Assembly (NCBI GenBank): GCA_003165315.1
Contig: PLSX01000020.1
Coordinates: forward strand, 1 to 41,443
Length of the DNA: 41,443 nucleotides
Direction: 5' to 3'
DNA from: Acidobacteriota bacterium
Lineage (GTDB): Bacteria > Acidobacteriota > Terriglobia > UBA7540
In this document: piece by piece, positions 16,873 to 25,569 of the stretch
Numbering within the stretch: position 1 is the first letter of the stretch
Layout: every line of letters begins with the position of its first letter
Notes under the pieces: generated by a model
What the model was told of the DNA's origin: nothing
What the model saw: only the letters and a program-made list of their open reading frames with translations
The model's database searches: none
Program-made: the position numbers and the translations under genes

Positions 16873-18531
16873 ATGTTCAAATCTCTCATCGCATTTTGCC
16901 TGAGCCGCCGCCCGATTGTGGCGCTGGGGTTGGTGTTATTTACGCTCGCTGGGTTTATTGCCTTCAAGATGCTCAATATTGAGGCATATCCCAATCCCAC
17001 GCCCGTGATCCTGGAAATTACCGCCCAGGCGCCGGGCCTCTCGGCCGAGGAGATGGAACGTTACTACACCATCCCCATGGAAATTGGGCTCTACACCACG
17101 CCGGGTATCGATATCATCCGCTCCACCTCGTTCTATGGATTGTCGTTTGTGCGCGTCAGCTTTAAATATGGAGTGGACTACAACTTCGCCTATGCCCAGG
17201 CATCGGTGGCGCTGCAACAGAACGTCAGTCTGCCCAATGGCGTGGTGGCGGACATCCAGGCCAACAGCTCCACAGGGGAAATCTATCGTTATCAGGTCGT
17301 CGGCCCCAAGCACTTCGGAATTACCAATCTTCGTACGGTACAGGATTGGGTTGTGGCGCGCCGGATTCTGACCATTCCCGGAATCGCCGCCATCAACAGT
17401 TGGGGCGGTCCCACCAAGGAATTTGAAGTTTCAGTTGACCCACACAAGCTCGAAGCTTACGGCGTGACCATCCCTCAAATCCTAACGGCGCTGGGCAACG
17501 CCAACGTCAACGTGGGCGGTCGCGAAATCCAGATTGGCCAGCAATCCATCAACATCCGCGGTGTCGGGCTGATCGATGATGGCGGCAATGATGATCTGCA
17601 GCAGGGTTACAAGGTTGACGATATTGAGAACATTGTCCTGGCCCAGTCGAATGGCGTGCCGGTGTTGGTGAAAGATGTCGCCGAGGTGGGGGTCGGCATT
17701 CGCCCCCGGCTCGGTATTCTCGGCAAGGATAAAGATGACGACATCGTGGGATCGATTGTGGTCATGCGGCGGACGGAAAAGACCTCGGACATGATTCCCA
17801 AGGTCCAGGAGGCCATCGAAAAGCTGAATCACGATGGGACCCTACCGCCCGGAGTTAAGGTGGTTCCTTATTATGATCGCTCCTCCCTGATCGAACTCAC
17901 AACCCATACGGTTCTGCACAACCTGATTTTCGGGTGCCTCTTGGTCTTTCTGATCCAATGGATTTTCCTCGGCGACCTGCGCAGCGCCACCATCGTGGGA
18001 TTAAACATCCCGTTCGCGCTGTTCTTTGCCACCATACTCCTGGTGATGCAGGGTGAAAGCGCCAACCTTCTGTCCGTGGGGGCAGTGGATTTCGGCATCA
18101 TCGTGGATTCGGCCGTGATTCTGGTGGAGAACATTTTCAAGAACTTTCAGCACGACTCGTCAGAGAAGCAGAGTCTGCTCCATAGTCTGGCGGAAGGTGT
18201 CTGGGGGCCTGACCCGACCCGATCCGCGGAGGACTTCACGCCGATTCACGGATGGACGGACCGGCTGCGCCTGATCCTGATCAGCGCCATGCAGGTGGAC
18301 AAGGCGGTTCTGTTCTCGGCGTTCATCACTGTGGCCGGTTTCGTGCCCCTATTTACCATGCAGGGGGTAGAGGGTCAAATCTTTGGTCCCATGGCCCGCA
18401 CTTATGGCTACGCTCTGGCCGGCGCCTTAATCGCCACGTTCACCGTCACCCCTGTTATTGCCTCCTTTCTGCTCCCCAAAAACGTCAAGGAAGTCGAAAC
18501 TTTCCTTGTCCGCACCCTGCACCGGATCTAA
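16873..18531 (+). CDS. RND efflux pump, N-terminal half (heavy-metal type), ended by in-frame stop
   Basis: The first 552 residues of a CzcA/CusA-like inner-membrane proton antiporter. The N-terminus MFKSLIAFCLSRRPIV starts TM1, followed by the first porter loop, and TM2-TM6 lie near residues 340-540. The proton-relay signature DFGIIVDSAVILVEN is intact, with Asp406, Asp412 and Glu419 at the same spacing as in CzcA. The frame ends at TAA (18529-18531) right after TM6, in the linker to the second half. The following codons (NPALRFSLNHKAL) continue the normal family sequence in the same frame, so a single substitution explains the stop; a tyrosine codon there would restore the usual protein. 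This is either a nonsense mutation, a sequence error, or a split pump. Confidence 0.88.
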   Translation: MFKSLIAFCLSRRPIVALGLVLFTLAGFIAFKMLNIEAYPNPTPVILEITAQAPGLSAEEMERYYTIPMEIGLYTTPGIDIIRSTSFYGLSFVRVSFKYGVDYNFAYAQASVALQQNVSLPNGVVADIQANSSTGEIYRYQVVGPKHFGITNLRTVQDWVVARRILTIPGIAAINSWGGPTKEFEVSVDPHKLEAYGVTIPQILTALGNANVNVGGREIQIGQQSINIRGVGLIDDGGNDDLQQGYKVDDIENIVLAQSNGVPVLVKDVAEVGVGIRPRLGILGKDKDDDIVGSIVVMRRTEKTSDMIPKVQEAIEKLNHDGTLPPGVKVVPYYDRSSLIELTTHTVLHNLIFGCLLVFLIQWIFLGDLRSATIVGLNIPFALFFATILLVMQGESANLLSVGAVDFGIIVDSAVILVENIFKNFQHDSSEKQSLLHSLAEGVWGPDPTRSAEDFTPIHGWTDRLRLILISAMQVDKAVLFSAFITVAGFVPLFTMQGVEGQIFGPMARTYGYALAGALIATFTVTPVIASFLLPKNVKEVETFLVRTLHRI

Positions 18532-18570
18532 AATCCAGCCCTGCGGTTCTCCCTGAATCACAAAGCCCTT

Positions 18571-20109
18571 GTGGTGGGACTGGAACTCGCCCTCTCGCTG
18601 GGAACCTTCTTCTTTATTGCCCCAAAATTGGGCAGCGAATTCCTTCCACACTTGGAGGAGGGCAACTTTTGGATCCGCGCTTCCATGCCGATCACGCTCT
18701 CCCTGCAGGACGGCGAAGCAGCCACCAGGAAGATGCGCGAAATTCTTCTCCGCCACAAAGAAGTCCTGACGGTGGTTTCGCAGCATGGCCGGCCGGACGA
18801 TGGCAGCGACGCCTCGCCGTTCTCCAACGTCGAACTCTTCGCGCCCCTCAAGCCATTTGACCAATGGCCCAGGGGTCTGACCAAGGATAAGTTGACCAAT
18901 GAGATTCAAACGGAGTTCAACAATGAGCTGCCGGGCGTTGTCTTCAACTTCTCCCAATATATTGAGGACAACATCGAGGAAGGAATCTCGGGCGTCAAAG
19001 GCGTCAATTCAGTCAAGGTTGTCGGTCCCAATCTTCAAACTATCACCAGTCTTGCCGAGCAGATTCGCGACCAGATGAGCCATGTGAGGGGAGTCACCGA
19101 CCTCGGCATATTTCCTGTTCTCGGACAACCCAACCTGAACATCAAAGTGGACCGTGCCAAGGCGGCGCGCTACGGCCTGAATTCCGGCGACGTCAACATG
19201 GTGGTGCAGGCGGCCATGGGCGGAGCTGTGGCGTCCGAAGTTCTGGAAGGCGACCGCCAATTCGACCTGGTCGTTCGCTATGCGGGGGAATCTCGCGACA
19301 GTGTGGAAAAAATTCGCAACATTAAGGTTGGTTATCAAACTCCTTCCGGCGCCAATGCCTACATACCCTTAAGCGAACTGGCCACAATCACCATGGATAC
19401 GGGAGCGGCGTGGATTTATCACGAGGCCACACAACGCTTCATTCCGGTTAAATTCAGCGTCCGCGGCCGCGATCTGGGCGGCACAGTGGAAGAAGCGCAA
19501 AAGCGCATTGCCGACAACGTGAAGCTTCCGTCGGGATACCATCTGGTCTGGGCGGGGGAGTTCGGCGACCTTCAGGAAGCCAAGCAGCGTCTCTATATCA
19601 TTGTGCCGCTCAGCTTTGTGCTGATTGGCGGCATGCTCTATGGCTTGTTCAATAACTTGCGCGATTCTCTGTTGGCGCTCGCCGGAATTCCCGACGCGAT
19701 CGTGGGCGGCATTCTGGCACTGTACGTCTCCGGCCTTCATTTCAGCATCTCCGCCGCCATCGGCTTTGTCTCGCTGTTTGGCGTGTCGGTGATGGACGGC
19801 ATCCTGATGATTACCTTTTACGAACATGAAAGGGACAAGGGCTTTGCGCCCGTGGAGTCCATGTATCGCGCCGCAAGCAGCCGCATGCGGCCGTTGTTGA
19901 TGACGGCGCTCTCCGCCTGCATTGGCCTATTCCCCGCGGCCATTTCCACGGGCATCGGCAGCCAGGTGCAGCGACCGCTGGCCACGGTGATCGTGGGCGG
20001 CATGCTTGTTGGCCCCATCATGCTGCTGGTTGCTGTGCCCGCGCTGCGGATGCTTTTTATCGGTCAGGACCATGAGCACGATCGCAGAGCGGGGGTTCGC
20101 TCAGAATGA
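18571..20109 (+). CDS. RND efflux pump, C-terminal half, same frame after the stop
   Basis: This continues the pump in the same frame. The family sequence resumes directly after the stop at 18532, and the first candidate start is GTG at 18571, giving about 512 residues. TM7, the second porter loop (GSEFLPHLEEGNFWIRASMP) and TM8-TM12 are present through to a normal C-terminus, including GVSVMDGILM and the final VGGMLVGPIMLL. No Shine-Dalgarno site precedes the GTG, so independent translation would be weak unless ribosomes reinitiate after the nearby stop. Without the stop the whole protein would be 1078 residues, the normal length for this family. The sequence after the stop shows no decay, so any inactivation is recent. 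The stop codon overlaps the next gene in an ATGA. Confidence 0.85.
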   Translation: MVGLELALSLGTFFFIAPKLGSEFLPHLEEGNFWIRASMPITLSLQDGEAATRKMREILLRHKEVLTVVSQHGRPDDGSDASPFSNVELFAPLKPFDQWPRGLTKDKLTNEIQTEFNNELPGVVFNFSQYIEDNIEEGISGVKGVNSVKVVGPNLQTITSLAEQIRDQMSHVRGVTDLGIFPVLGQPNLNIKVDRAKAARYGLNSGDVNMVVQAAMGGAVASEVLEGDRQFDLVVRYAGESRDSVEKIRNIKVGYQTPSGANAYIPLSELATITMDTGAAWIYHEATQRFIPVKFSVRGRDLGGTVEEAQKRIADNVKLPSGYHLVWAGEFGDLQEAKQRLYIIVPLSFVLIGGMLYGLFNNLRDSLLALAGIPDAIVGGILALYVSGLHFSISAAIGFVSLFGVSVMDGILMITFYEHERDKGFAPVESMYRAASSRMRPLLMTALSACIGLFPAAISTGIGSQVQRPLATVIVGGMLVGPIMLLVAVPALRMLFIGQDHEHDRRAGVRSE

Positions 20110-20675
20110 GAACCACGCGTCTTCTTTTTCTGACGATCGCTTGGGCCGTATTAATGGTGGGGACAGCCGTTGGTTTCTCCTCTGATTCAGGCGCTCAACA
20201 AACATCTCCGCAGCGTTCAGCAGGCAATGAAAGTGGCCATCCGGGCGACGCCGGACGTAGCGCGACGCCCCCTGACGGAAGCCATCAGGCGAATGAAAGG
20301 GCATCCAGCGACATGCGGGGCCACAGAAAGGGGCCCGACACGACTCGAGCGGCCAGCCCAAGGAGCTTCCTCAAGGCGAACCGTCCGAAGGTGCTTCCGA
20401 ACAGCCGCGCAAGCTCCATACCTGGAAACGCCATGGTTCCTCATCAGCCGGGTCCCAATAAACCCGGTCATGGGGCAAAGATGGGACACATGACGAGCGG
20501 AATGGCGAACAATAGTTTTGAAGGTCGAATTTCAAGTGGCGCCCGGGCCGCTGTCCCAGCAATCAACAGTACACGCCATCGCAATCTCGCCCCGGTAGCT
20601 CTGGGTGGATCGACGAAATTTCATAAGAGCAACACCGGGACGCTGAACGGATCGCAGGTGGCCCGCAGGCGGTAG
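20106..20675 (+). CDS. Small exported protein of the efflux operon, His/Met-containing, unknown family
   Basis: 189 residues, overlapping the pump gene by the ATGA at 20106-20109, so it is translationally coupled. The N-terminus (about 1-30) is a signal peptide: a basic start, hydrophobic LLFLTIAWAVLMVG, then polar. The rest is disordered-looking, rich in Ser, Pro, Arg and Gly. A cluster at 119-133 (KPGHGAKMGHMTSGM) carries His122, Met126, His128, Met129 and Met133, a pattern that can bind copper or silver. The C-terminus repeats an INST/LNGS-like motif around a VALGG turn. I do not recognise the family. A periplasmic metal-carrier role similar to CusF is a guess from position and residues only; there is no CusF fold signature. 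Confidence 0.6.
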   Translation: MRTTRLLFLTIAWAVLMVGTAVGFSSDSGAQQTSPQRSAGNESGHPGDAGRSATPPDGSHQANERASSDMRGHRKGPDTTRAASPRSFLKANRPKVLPNSRASSIPGNAMVPHQPGPNKPGHGAKMGHMTSGMANNSFEGRISSGARAAVPAINSTRHRNLAPVALGGSTKFHKSNTGTLNGSQVARRR

Positions 20676-20733
20676 GAGGATGTAGCGCCGGCAGCTCCCC
20701 GGCGCACGAGGCACGTGCAGAGGAATCAGACCT

Positions 20734-22218
20734 ATGTTGCGCATTTACAAATCGCATTTCGCCCGCTTGATCCTGGGCTCAACCTTGCTGGTCAATCTCG
20801 GCTGCGTGGTGGGGCCCAATTTCAAAAAACCCGCCGCTCCTGACGTCAGCGGTTATTTTCCCACTCCGATCACCACCACTAGCAGCGCAGCCAACGTCAC
20901 CGCGGGGGAATCGCAGAGCTTTGTGGATGGCCGGGACATTCCGGGAGAATGGTGGACGGTGTTCCACTCGCAGCAGCTTGACGATTTGATTGAACGCGCG
21001 CTGAAAAACAGTCCTGACATCAAAGCAGCCCGCGCCGCCCTGCTTGTGGCCCGGGAAAATGCGCTGGCGCAACGCGGTTACTACTATCCCGGTGTTAATG
21101 GAAGTTTTACCGCCACCCGGGCGAGGACGGCAGAAGACCTTTCCCCCGCCCTCAATGCCAACGTTCAGAATTACAGCCTCTACACGCCGCAGGTTAGCGT
21201 GTCGTATGTCCCGGACGTTTTCGGCCTGAACCACAGAACCGTGGAATCGCTCGAAGCGCAGGCACAGCAGGCGCGGTTTGCGCTGATCGCAACACATATT
21301 ACCTTGAGCTCCAACATCGCCACCGGCGCAATCGGAGAGGCCTCCTTGCGGGGTCAGATTGAAGCCACCCGTGAACTCATCACCATCAACACCGACGAGT
21401 TAAATATCCTGCGCGCGCAATACCAAAAGGGGTATGCGGATGAGCTGGATGTGGCGGCGCAGGAATCGCAGCTCGCGCAAGTGGTGGCCACGCTGCCGCC
21501 GCTGCTGAAACAATTGGCTCAGCAGCGGGACATGCTGGCGGTGCTAGCGGGCGGATTTCCGCAAAAGGACTTTGCCGAGAAGTTTGAACTCTCCAGCCTG
21601 CAACTGCCCCAGGAACTGCCGGTGAGCCTTCCTTCCAAACTTGTTGGGCAGCGCCCTGACGTGCGTCAGGCTGAGGAGAACCTGCACGCGGCCAGCGCTC
21701 TGATCGGCGTGGCCATTGCCAACCGTCTGCCTTCGATTGTGCTGAGCGCAGATGCCGGCAGCTCGCCTGATCAAATCACCAAGATGTTCTCAGGCGGGAA
21801 CGGCTTCTGGGGCTTGACAGCGGGAATCACCCAGCCCATCTATGATGCTGGAACCCTGAAGCACCGGGATCGCGCCGCCCGGGCCGCCTACACCGAGGCC
21901 GAAGAACAGTATCGCAGCACCGTGCTCGCGGCATTTCAGAATGTTGCCGACACGCTGCACGCGCTGAAGCAGGATGCCGACGGCTTGCAGGCCGCGGCAG
22001 CCGCAAAAGAGGCCGCCCGCGTCACGCTCGACCTGACCAAAAAGCAGGTCCAAGCCGGTTATGCCAGTGAATTGGCATTGTTAAGCGCCGAAGAGATGTA
22101 TCAGCAAGCTGTCATCAACCTCGTGCAGGCGCAGACGAATCGTTATGCTGACAGCGCCGCCCTGTTTCAGGCACTGGGCGGGGGTTGGTGGAACCGCCCT
22201 GATATTCCAAGGAATTAA
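20734..22218 (+). CDS. Outer-membrane efflux lipoprotein (OprM/NodT/TolC family)
   Basis: A 494-residue outer-membrane channel that completes the tripartite efflux system. The signal peptide ends in a lipobox, LVNLGC, with acylated Cys24, followed by VVGPNFKKP, the typical start of this family. Two outer-membrane-efflux repeats follow, each with long Ala/Glu/Gln coiled helices; GQRPDVRQAEENLHAA opens the second. GAGG-like bases lie about 10 bp before the ATG. The order adaptor, pump, small protein, channel points to one operon. Confidence 0.92.
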   Translation: MLRIYKSHFARLILGSTLLVNLGCVVGPNFKKPAAPDVSGYFPTPITTTSSAANVTAGESQSFVDGRDIPGEWWTVFHSQQLDDLIERALKNSPDIKAARAALLVARENALAQRGYYYPGVNGSFTATRARTAEDLSPALNANVQNYSLYTPQVSVSYVPDVFGLNHRTVESLEAQAQQARFALIATHITLSSNIATGAIGEASLRGQIEATRELITINTDELNILRAQYQKGYADELDVAAQESQLAQVVATLPPLLKQLAQQRDMLAVLAGGFPQKDFAEKFELSSLQLPQELPVSLPSKLVGQRPDVRQAEENLHAASALIGVAIANRLPSIVLSADAGSSPDQITKMFSGGNGFWGLTAGITQPIYDAGTLKHRDRAARAAYTEAEEQYRSTVLAAFQNVADTLHALKQDADGLQAAAAAKEAARVTLDLTKKQVQAGYASELALLSAEEMYQQAVINLVQAQTNRYADSAALFQALGGGWWNRPDIPRN

Positions 22219-22284
22219 GTTGACGTAAATTTGGTTAGGGTATATCCCGTCATCCTGCACCGTAACCCGAAAAGGAGATGCTCC

Positions 22285-22932
22285 ATGACGTCGAAGGAAG
22301 TCCGTGCTCATATCCAGGAATCCGGCATTGTCGCCTCAGTTCGCATGTATTCGGCAGAGGAGGCTCTTTTTGCTGCTGAGGCAGTGGCCGAGGGAGGAAT
22401 CTCCGTGATCGAAGTCACCTTAACCATCCCCCGGGCGGCTGAGGTCATCGCGCAATTGGTGAAAACACTGCCGCATGTCGTGATGGGCGCGGGCGGGGTG
22501 ATGGACACTGTCCTCGCGCGTCAGTGTCTTGATGCGGGTGCGAAGTTCCTGACCAGTGACGGACTTCGTCCCGCCGTCATTGAATTCGCGGTCAAGCAGG
22601 ATGTTGTCGCATTTTCGGGGGCGCTAACCCCTACCGAGGTAATTAACGCGTGGGAGGCGCATTCGGATTTCGTCAAGGTTGTTCCCTGCGCCCAGATTGG
22701 GGGCGAAACCTACATTGGATCCCTGCATAGGATGTTTCCGCATATTCCCCTGATCGCCGCCGGGGGAGTAAGTCCAAAGAACGCATCCAAATTCATCTTC
22801 GCCGGAGCCACCGCACTCGGCATCGGCCGTGAACTTTTCCCGCCTGAGGCGTTGCGCCTCCGCCAGGCAGTGCGGATCAGCAATCTGGCCCGGCGATTCC
22901 TGGGTTTTGTGAAATCCGGCCGGGGACACTAG
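22285..22932 (+). CDS. eda: KDPG/KHG aldolase-family protein
   Basis: A 215-residue class I aldolase TIM barrel. Compared with E. coli Eda, the catalytic glutamate (Glu43 in VIEVTL) and the Schiff-base lysine (Lys131 in DFVKVVPC) are present. Arg49 of Eda, in EVTLRT, is replaced by Thr47 (EVTLTI), and the GAGTV loop is GAGGV, so substrate preference may differ. AAAGGAG stands 8 bases before the ATG at 22285, which is why this start is chosen over an upstream in-frame one. It lies 66 bp after the efflux channel gene but has its own strong ribosome site, so it may be a separate unit with the next small gene. Confidence 0.85.
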   Translation: MTSKEVRAHIQESGIVASVRMYSAEEALFAAEAVAEGGISVIEVTLTIPRAAEVIAQLVKTLPHVVMGAGGVMDTVLARQCLDAGAKFLTSDGLRPAVIEFAVKQDVVAFSGALTPTEVINAWEAHSDFVKVVPCAQIGGETYIGSLHRMFPHIPLIAAGGVSPKNASKFIFAGATALGIGRELFPPEALRLRQAVRISNLARRFLGFVKSGRGH

Positions 22933-23229
22933 ATGGCGCATGTGGATAGAAGACAATCCTCCGACCGGGGAACATACCAGGCTGTTGCCACATCCGTTTT
23001 GCTGGCAGTTACCAATGTGCTTCTGCTTGCAGGATTCGCCGGACCATCGGATTACTTCGTCCTCCCCAACCGCTCTGGCTGGCTTTATTTTGCCGCCGTC
23101 CTGGTCTTAGCCGCCGCGGCAATCGCCCTGCTGCACTCAGTAGATCCCAATCGTAAAAGGAAAAGGCTCCGCCGTTCACGTGCCGGGGGTGTAATAAATA
23201 AGGGTGGCGCTGAAAAAGTTCAGGGCTGA
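22933..23229 (+). CDS. Small membrane protein, two predicted helices
   Basis: A 98-residue protein whose ATG follows the aldolase stop codon directly, so translation is likely coupled. Two hydrophobic segments (about 17-36 and 50-66) are separated by an Asn/Ser-rich turn, and a very basic tail follows (RKRKRLRRSR). The positive-inside rule would put both ends in the cytoplasm. I do not recognise the family, and nothing links it chemically to the aldolase beyond position. Confidence 0.55.
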   Translation: MAHVDRRQSSDRGTYQAVATSVLLAVTNVLLLAGFAGPSDYFVLPNRSGWLYFAAVLVLAAAAIALLHSVDPNRKRKRLRRSRAGGVINKGGAEKVQG

Positions 23230-23377
23230 AAGACAGCCGTAGGGAGACGCCATAGCCTCATAGTAAATTGCCGCGAAGGGCACACTGGAGGCGCCCTCCG
23301 CGGGTGAAATCCGTTGGATGTTGAAGTTGCCCATCCAGGGAGAGAGGTGCCCACCAAACAATAAGAGAGTTCCTACC

Positions 23378-23587
23378 ATGATCTTTTATGACAATGGAGC
23401 TCTTGAGGGGGGGGAAGATCTTGCTTTCCAAATCTCCCGAACACCCATCGGCGCTGGCGACTACCAGAAGCGGTTGCTGGAGAATGCAACCCTTCCCACC
23501 GGCGCCGAGACTTTTGACCCGACGCAAGGAGTATTAAGTCGTTCAGTCGAACAAGTGAAGCAATACTACCGCTACCGTGCTCAATAG
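23378..23587 (+). CDS. Short hypothetical ORF, doubtful
   Basis: 69 residues beginning MIFYDNGALEGGED and ending QVKQYYRYRAQ. Composition looks protein-like, with acidic start and aromatic end, but there is no recognised motif. The upstream GAGAG is some 13 bases from the ATG, and no promoter stands out. It may be a real small gene or a remnant. It is convergent with the porin gene. Confidence 0.3.
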   Translation: MIFYDNGALEGGEDLAFQISRTPIGAGDYQKRLLENATLPTGAETFDPTQGVLSRSVEQVKQYYRYRAQ

Positions 23588-23696
23588 GAAGCTGATGGGC
23601 CAAGGGGCTATCCGAAGCCGGTGATTACTCCGTATACTTCAACCCCGAAGTGGGACAGAAGTGCTTCCCTTGGCGGCTTACCCTTCCCAGCCAAGA

Positions 23697-25064
23697 CTAC
23701 TTCTTCACGATATTGTCGCCAAACAGGAACCCGATTTCGATTACACCGCGCGGCTGGTCAGCGCTTGAGCCGTTGGAACTAAACGCGTAACCCGGCGTAG
23801 CACTGAAGGCGTGGACATAGGAGAAATCACCGCGAATAAAGAACCCTCCATACTGAAAGGTGGGCGTAACCGTAACCGTGGTCGCAGAACTTCCGGGTCC
23901 GAAAAGCAGATTCAGCGGTACATTCCCGCCGTCTCCATCATTCAAGTCAGGATTATAAGTTGTGCCCGAACCGCTCGTGAGGTATTCCCAGCGGCCCGCC
24001 AGCGAGAAGCCGTGCTTAAAGGCATGACTCACCAATACCGCTCCACCGGTGGTGGAAGCTCCCCGGGTGATGCCCACAGCCGTGTTGGTGGGAACATCGG
24101 TGTATTGGAAGTAAGGTTGAATGATCCAGGGCCCCTTGGTGAACGTGTAGATGACGTTGTAAATGCTGCCGTCATTCTGGATTGGGGTTGCGGGAGTGAA
24201 GTAGTTCTTCTCGTTGAAGTTTCCACCCGCCACGAATTCCAACGCATGCGCGCCTTTGGTGAAAGTCGCCGCCCCTGACAGCCATGTGTAGCGATTGGAA
24301 TAGAAACCATCATTCAAGCTGAACGAGAGGGCGAGGTATTTGCCAACAGCCTGGTTCAATTGAAGTCCGCGGCTGATGGCAGTCTCCTGGTTCCACAGCA
24401 AACCACGTTCAATGTTCATGTTCTCAAAGCTGAACGTGTACTCAGCCCCAATCAGCGTCGGCAGCTCGCCAATCAGGATGGATGTTGTCTTCGTCGGCAC
24501 CAGCTTCAAATAAGCGGTTGGAACCGGCCCATAGAGGTTGCTTATTTGATTGGAGGTGGAGACAAAGGAACTTCCCAACGCCTGGATGTTGTAAGCGCCT
24601 GCTTGCACGTAGAACTCCACGGGCCCGTCGGTCTTTTGGATCCATACCTGACCATTGCTCAGATCCGCTTGCCCGGTTTTGTCACCCGGAACAGCGTCGC
24701 CCTGTACCATTCCGAAACCACTGAGAACACCGTTAACGGAGAGCTTGCCAAGAAACCCCGCATCAAAGACGAGAGGAGGTGCTCCCGCCAACGGCCCGGT
24801 TATGGACGGCGACGGCAGCGGGGCCGGTGCCGCGGGCGCGGCCGCCGGAGCGGCAGGCGCCGGCGGAGTGGCCGGAGCTGGGGTCGGGGTCTGATCGGTT
24901 TGGACCGCCCCTTTCAAGGCATCGACCTCGTTGTGTTTTGCGGTAGCAGCGGGTGTTGCCTGTGTAGAATCGGTTGTGGTGGTTTGTGCCTTCAGGCCTG
25001 GTGAAACCAAGCAAGCCAAACAAAGCCCCAAAGCCAGTTCTGTAATCGGACGATAAATTTTCAT
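23697..25064 (-). CDS. Outer-membrane beta-barrel porin (BBP2-like)
   Basis: A 455-residue exported protein. The signal peptide runs to about residue 26 (LVSPGLKAQ). A Pro/Ala-rich low-complexity linker (about 60-90) follows and may span or touch the periplasm. The rest has the alternating aromatic/glycine strands of a porin: FYVQAGAYNIQALGSSF, GEYTFSF-like segments and WIIQPYFQYTDVPT, ending with a barrel strand EIGFLFGDNIVKK. The pattern matches beta-barrel porin-2 (OmpL-like) proteins, which are abundant in Acidobacteriota. It has its own promoter region with direct repeats. The substrate is unknown. Confidence 0.82.
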   Translation of the reverse strand: MKIYRPITELALGLCLACLVSPGLKAQTTTTDSTQATPAATAKHNEVDALKGAVQTDQTPTPAPATPPAPAAPAAAPAAPAPLPSPSITGPLAGAPPLVFDAGFLGKLSVNGVLSGFGMVQGDAVPGDKTGQADLSNGQVWIQKTDGPVEFYVQAGAYNIQALGSSFVSTSNQISNLYGPVPTAYLKLVPTKTTSILIGELPTLIGAEYTFSFENMNIERGLLWNQETAISRGLQLNQAVGKYLALSFSLNDGFYSNRYTWLSGAATFTKGAHALEFVAGGNFNEKNYFTPATPIQNDGSIYNVIYTFTKGPWIIQPYFQYTDVPTNTAVGITRGASTTGGAVLVSHAFKHGFSLAGRWEYLTSGSGTTYNPDLNDGDGGNVPLNLLFGPGSSATTVTVTPTFQYGGFFIRGDFSYVHAFSATPGYAFSSNGSSADQPRGVIEIGFLFGDNIVKK

Positions 25065-25149
25065 CGGTTCGTAAGTCCCCTTCTTCCCCCATCAGAGACA
25101 GGTCAGAGTCTCGCCTGCGAGATTTCCCGTCTCTGTAATATGTGAATTG

Positions 25150-25179
25150 AGCCTAGCGGGAACGAGGATGAACCGTCAA
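25150..25179 (-). promoter_or_regulatory. Candidate sigma-70 promoter of the porin gene
   Basis: On the minus strand TTGACG (25179-25174) is followed after 18 bases by TAGGCT (25155-25150). The -35 box matches 5 of 6 bases and the -10 box is weak. It lies about 85 bp before the ATG, directly downstream of two direct repeats. Confidence 0.4.
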
Positions 25180-25186
25180 AGTAATA

Positions 25187-25251
25187 GAATTTCTGGTACA
25201 GATAAAAATCGCTTGGCCAAATGAATTTTCTAGTGACCATAAAAATCGCTT
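25187..25251. promoter_or_regulatory. Two direct repeats upstream of the porin promoter
   Basis: ATAAAAATCGCTT is exactly repeated at 25202-25214 and 25239-25251 (37-bp step). Each copy is preceded by a GAATTTCT/GAATTTTCT element, so the repeat unit is about 28 bp (25187-25214 and 25223-25251). Read with the gene, both lie just upstream of the -35 box, as activator sites do. Confidence 0.5.
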
Positions 25252-25569
25252 TTATAGCTCACTAAGAAAGTGCAGGGCATGCCCTTGCAAGGGGCTGAAT
25301 TCGAGTGCTCTGCGCACCTCACGGCAAGCTTTGGCGAACAGGCTGGGGAAACAGAGGAAGGTGCTCCCTCGCTACGGGTGGACAAATGGAAATCCAGGAT
25401 AGCGGCCGCTCCTTGCCGCTTTTCATTACACGGCTCTTCGTCATGAAGGTCGGACCACTAACAGGCCGTCAGAAAGTGGGGCCAGATTCCAGCGCGCCGA
25501 AGCACTCTCTTGTCCGCCCCTCCTGACCGCGGCGTCAAGCTGCGGATGGAAGTCCTGGGCAATTATTCT

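Larger units (their letters stand above)
25065..25569. other. 505-bp intergenic region, porin promoter plus unexplained sequence
   Basis: The left half (25150-25251) holds the porin promoter and its direct repeats. I see nothing supported in 25260-25569: no gene, and no clear terminator for fliS. Confidence 0.5.

Noticed and set aside
24655-24894. Gly/Ala-rich frame opposite the porin
   Set aside because: Produced by the Pro/Ala linker codons of the porin read on the other strand.
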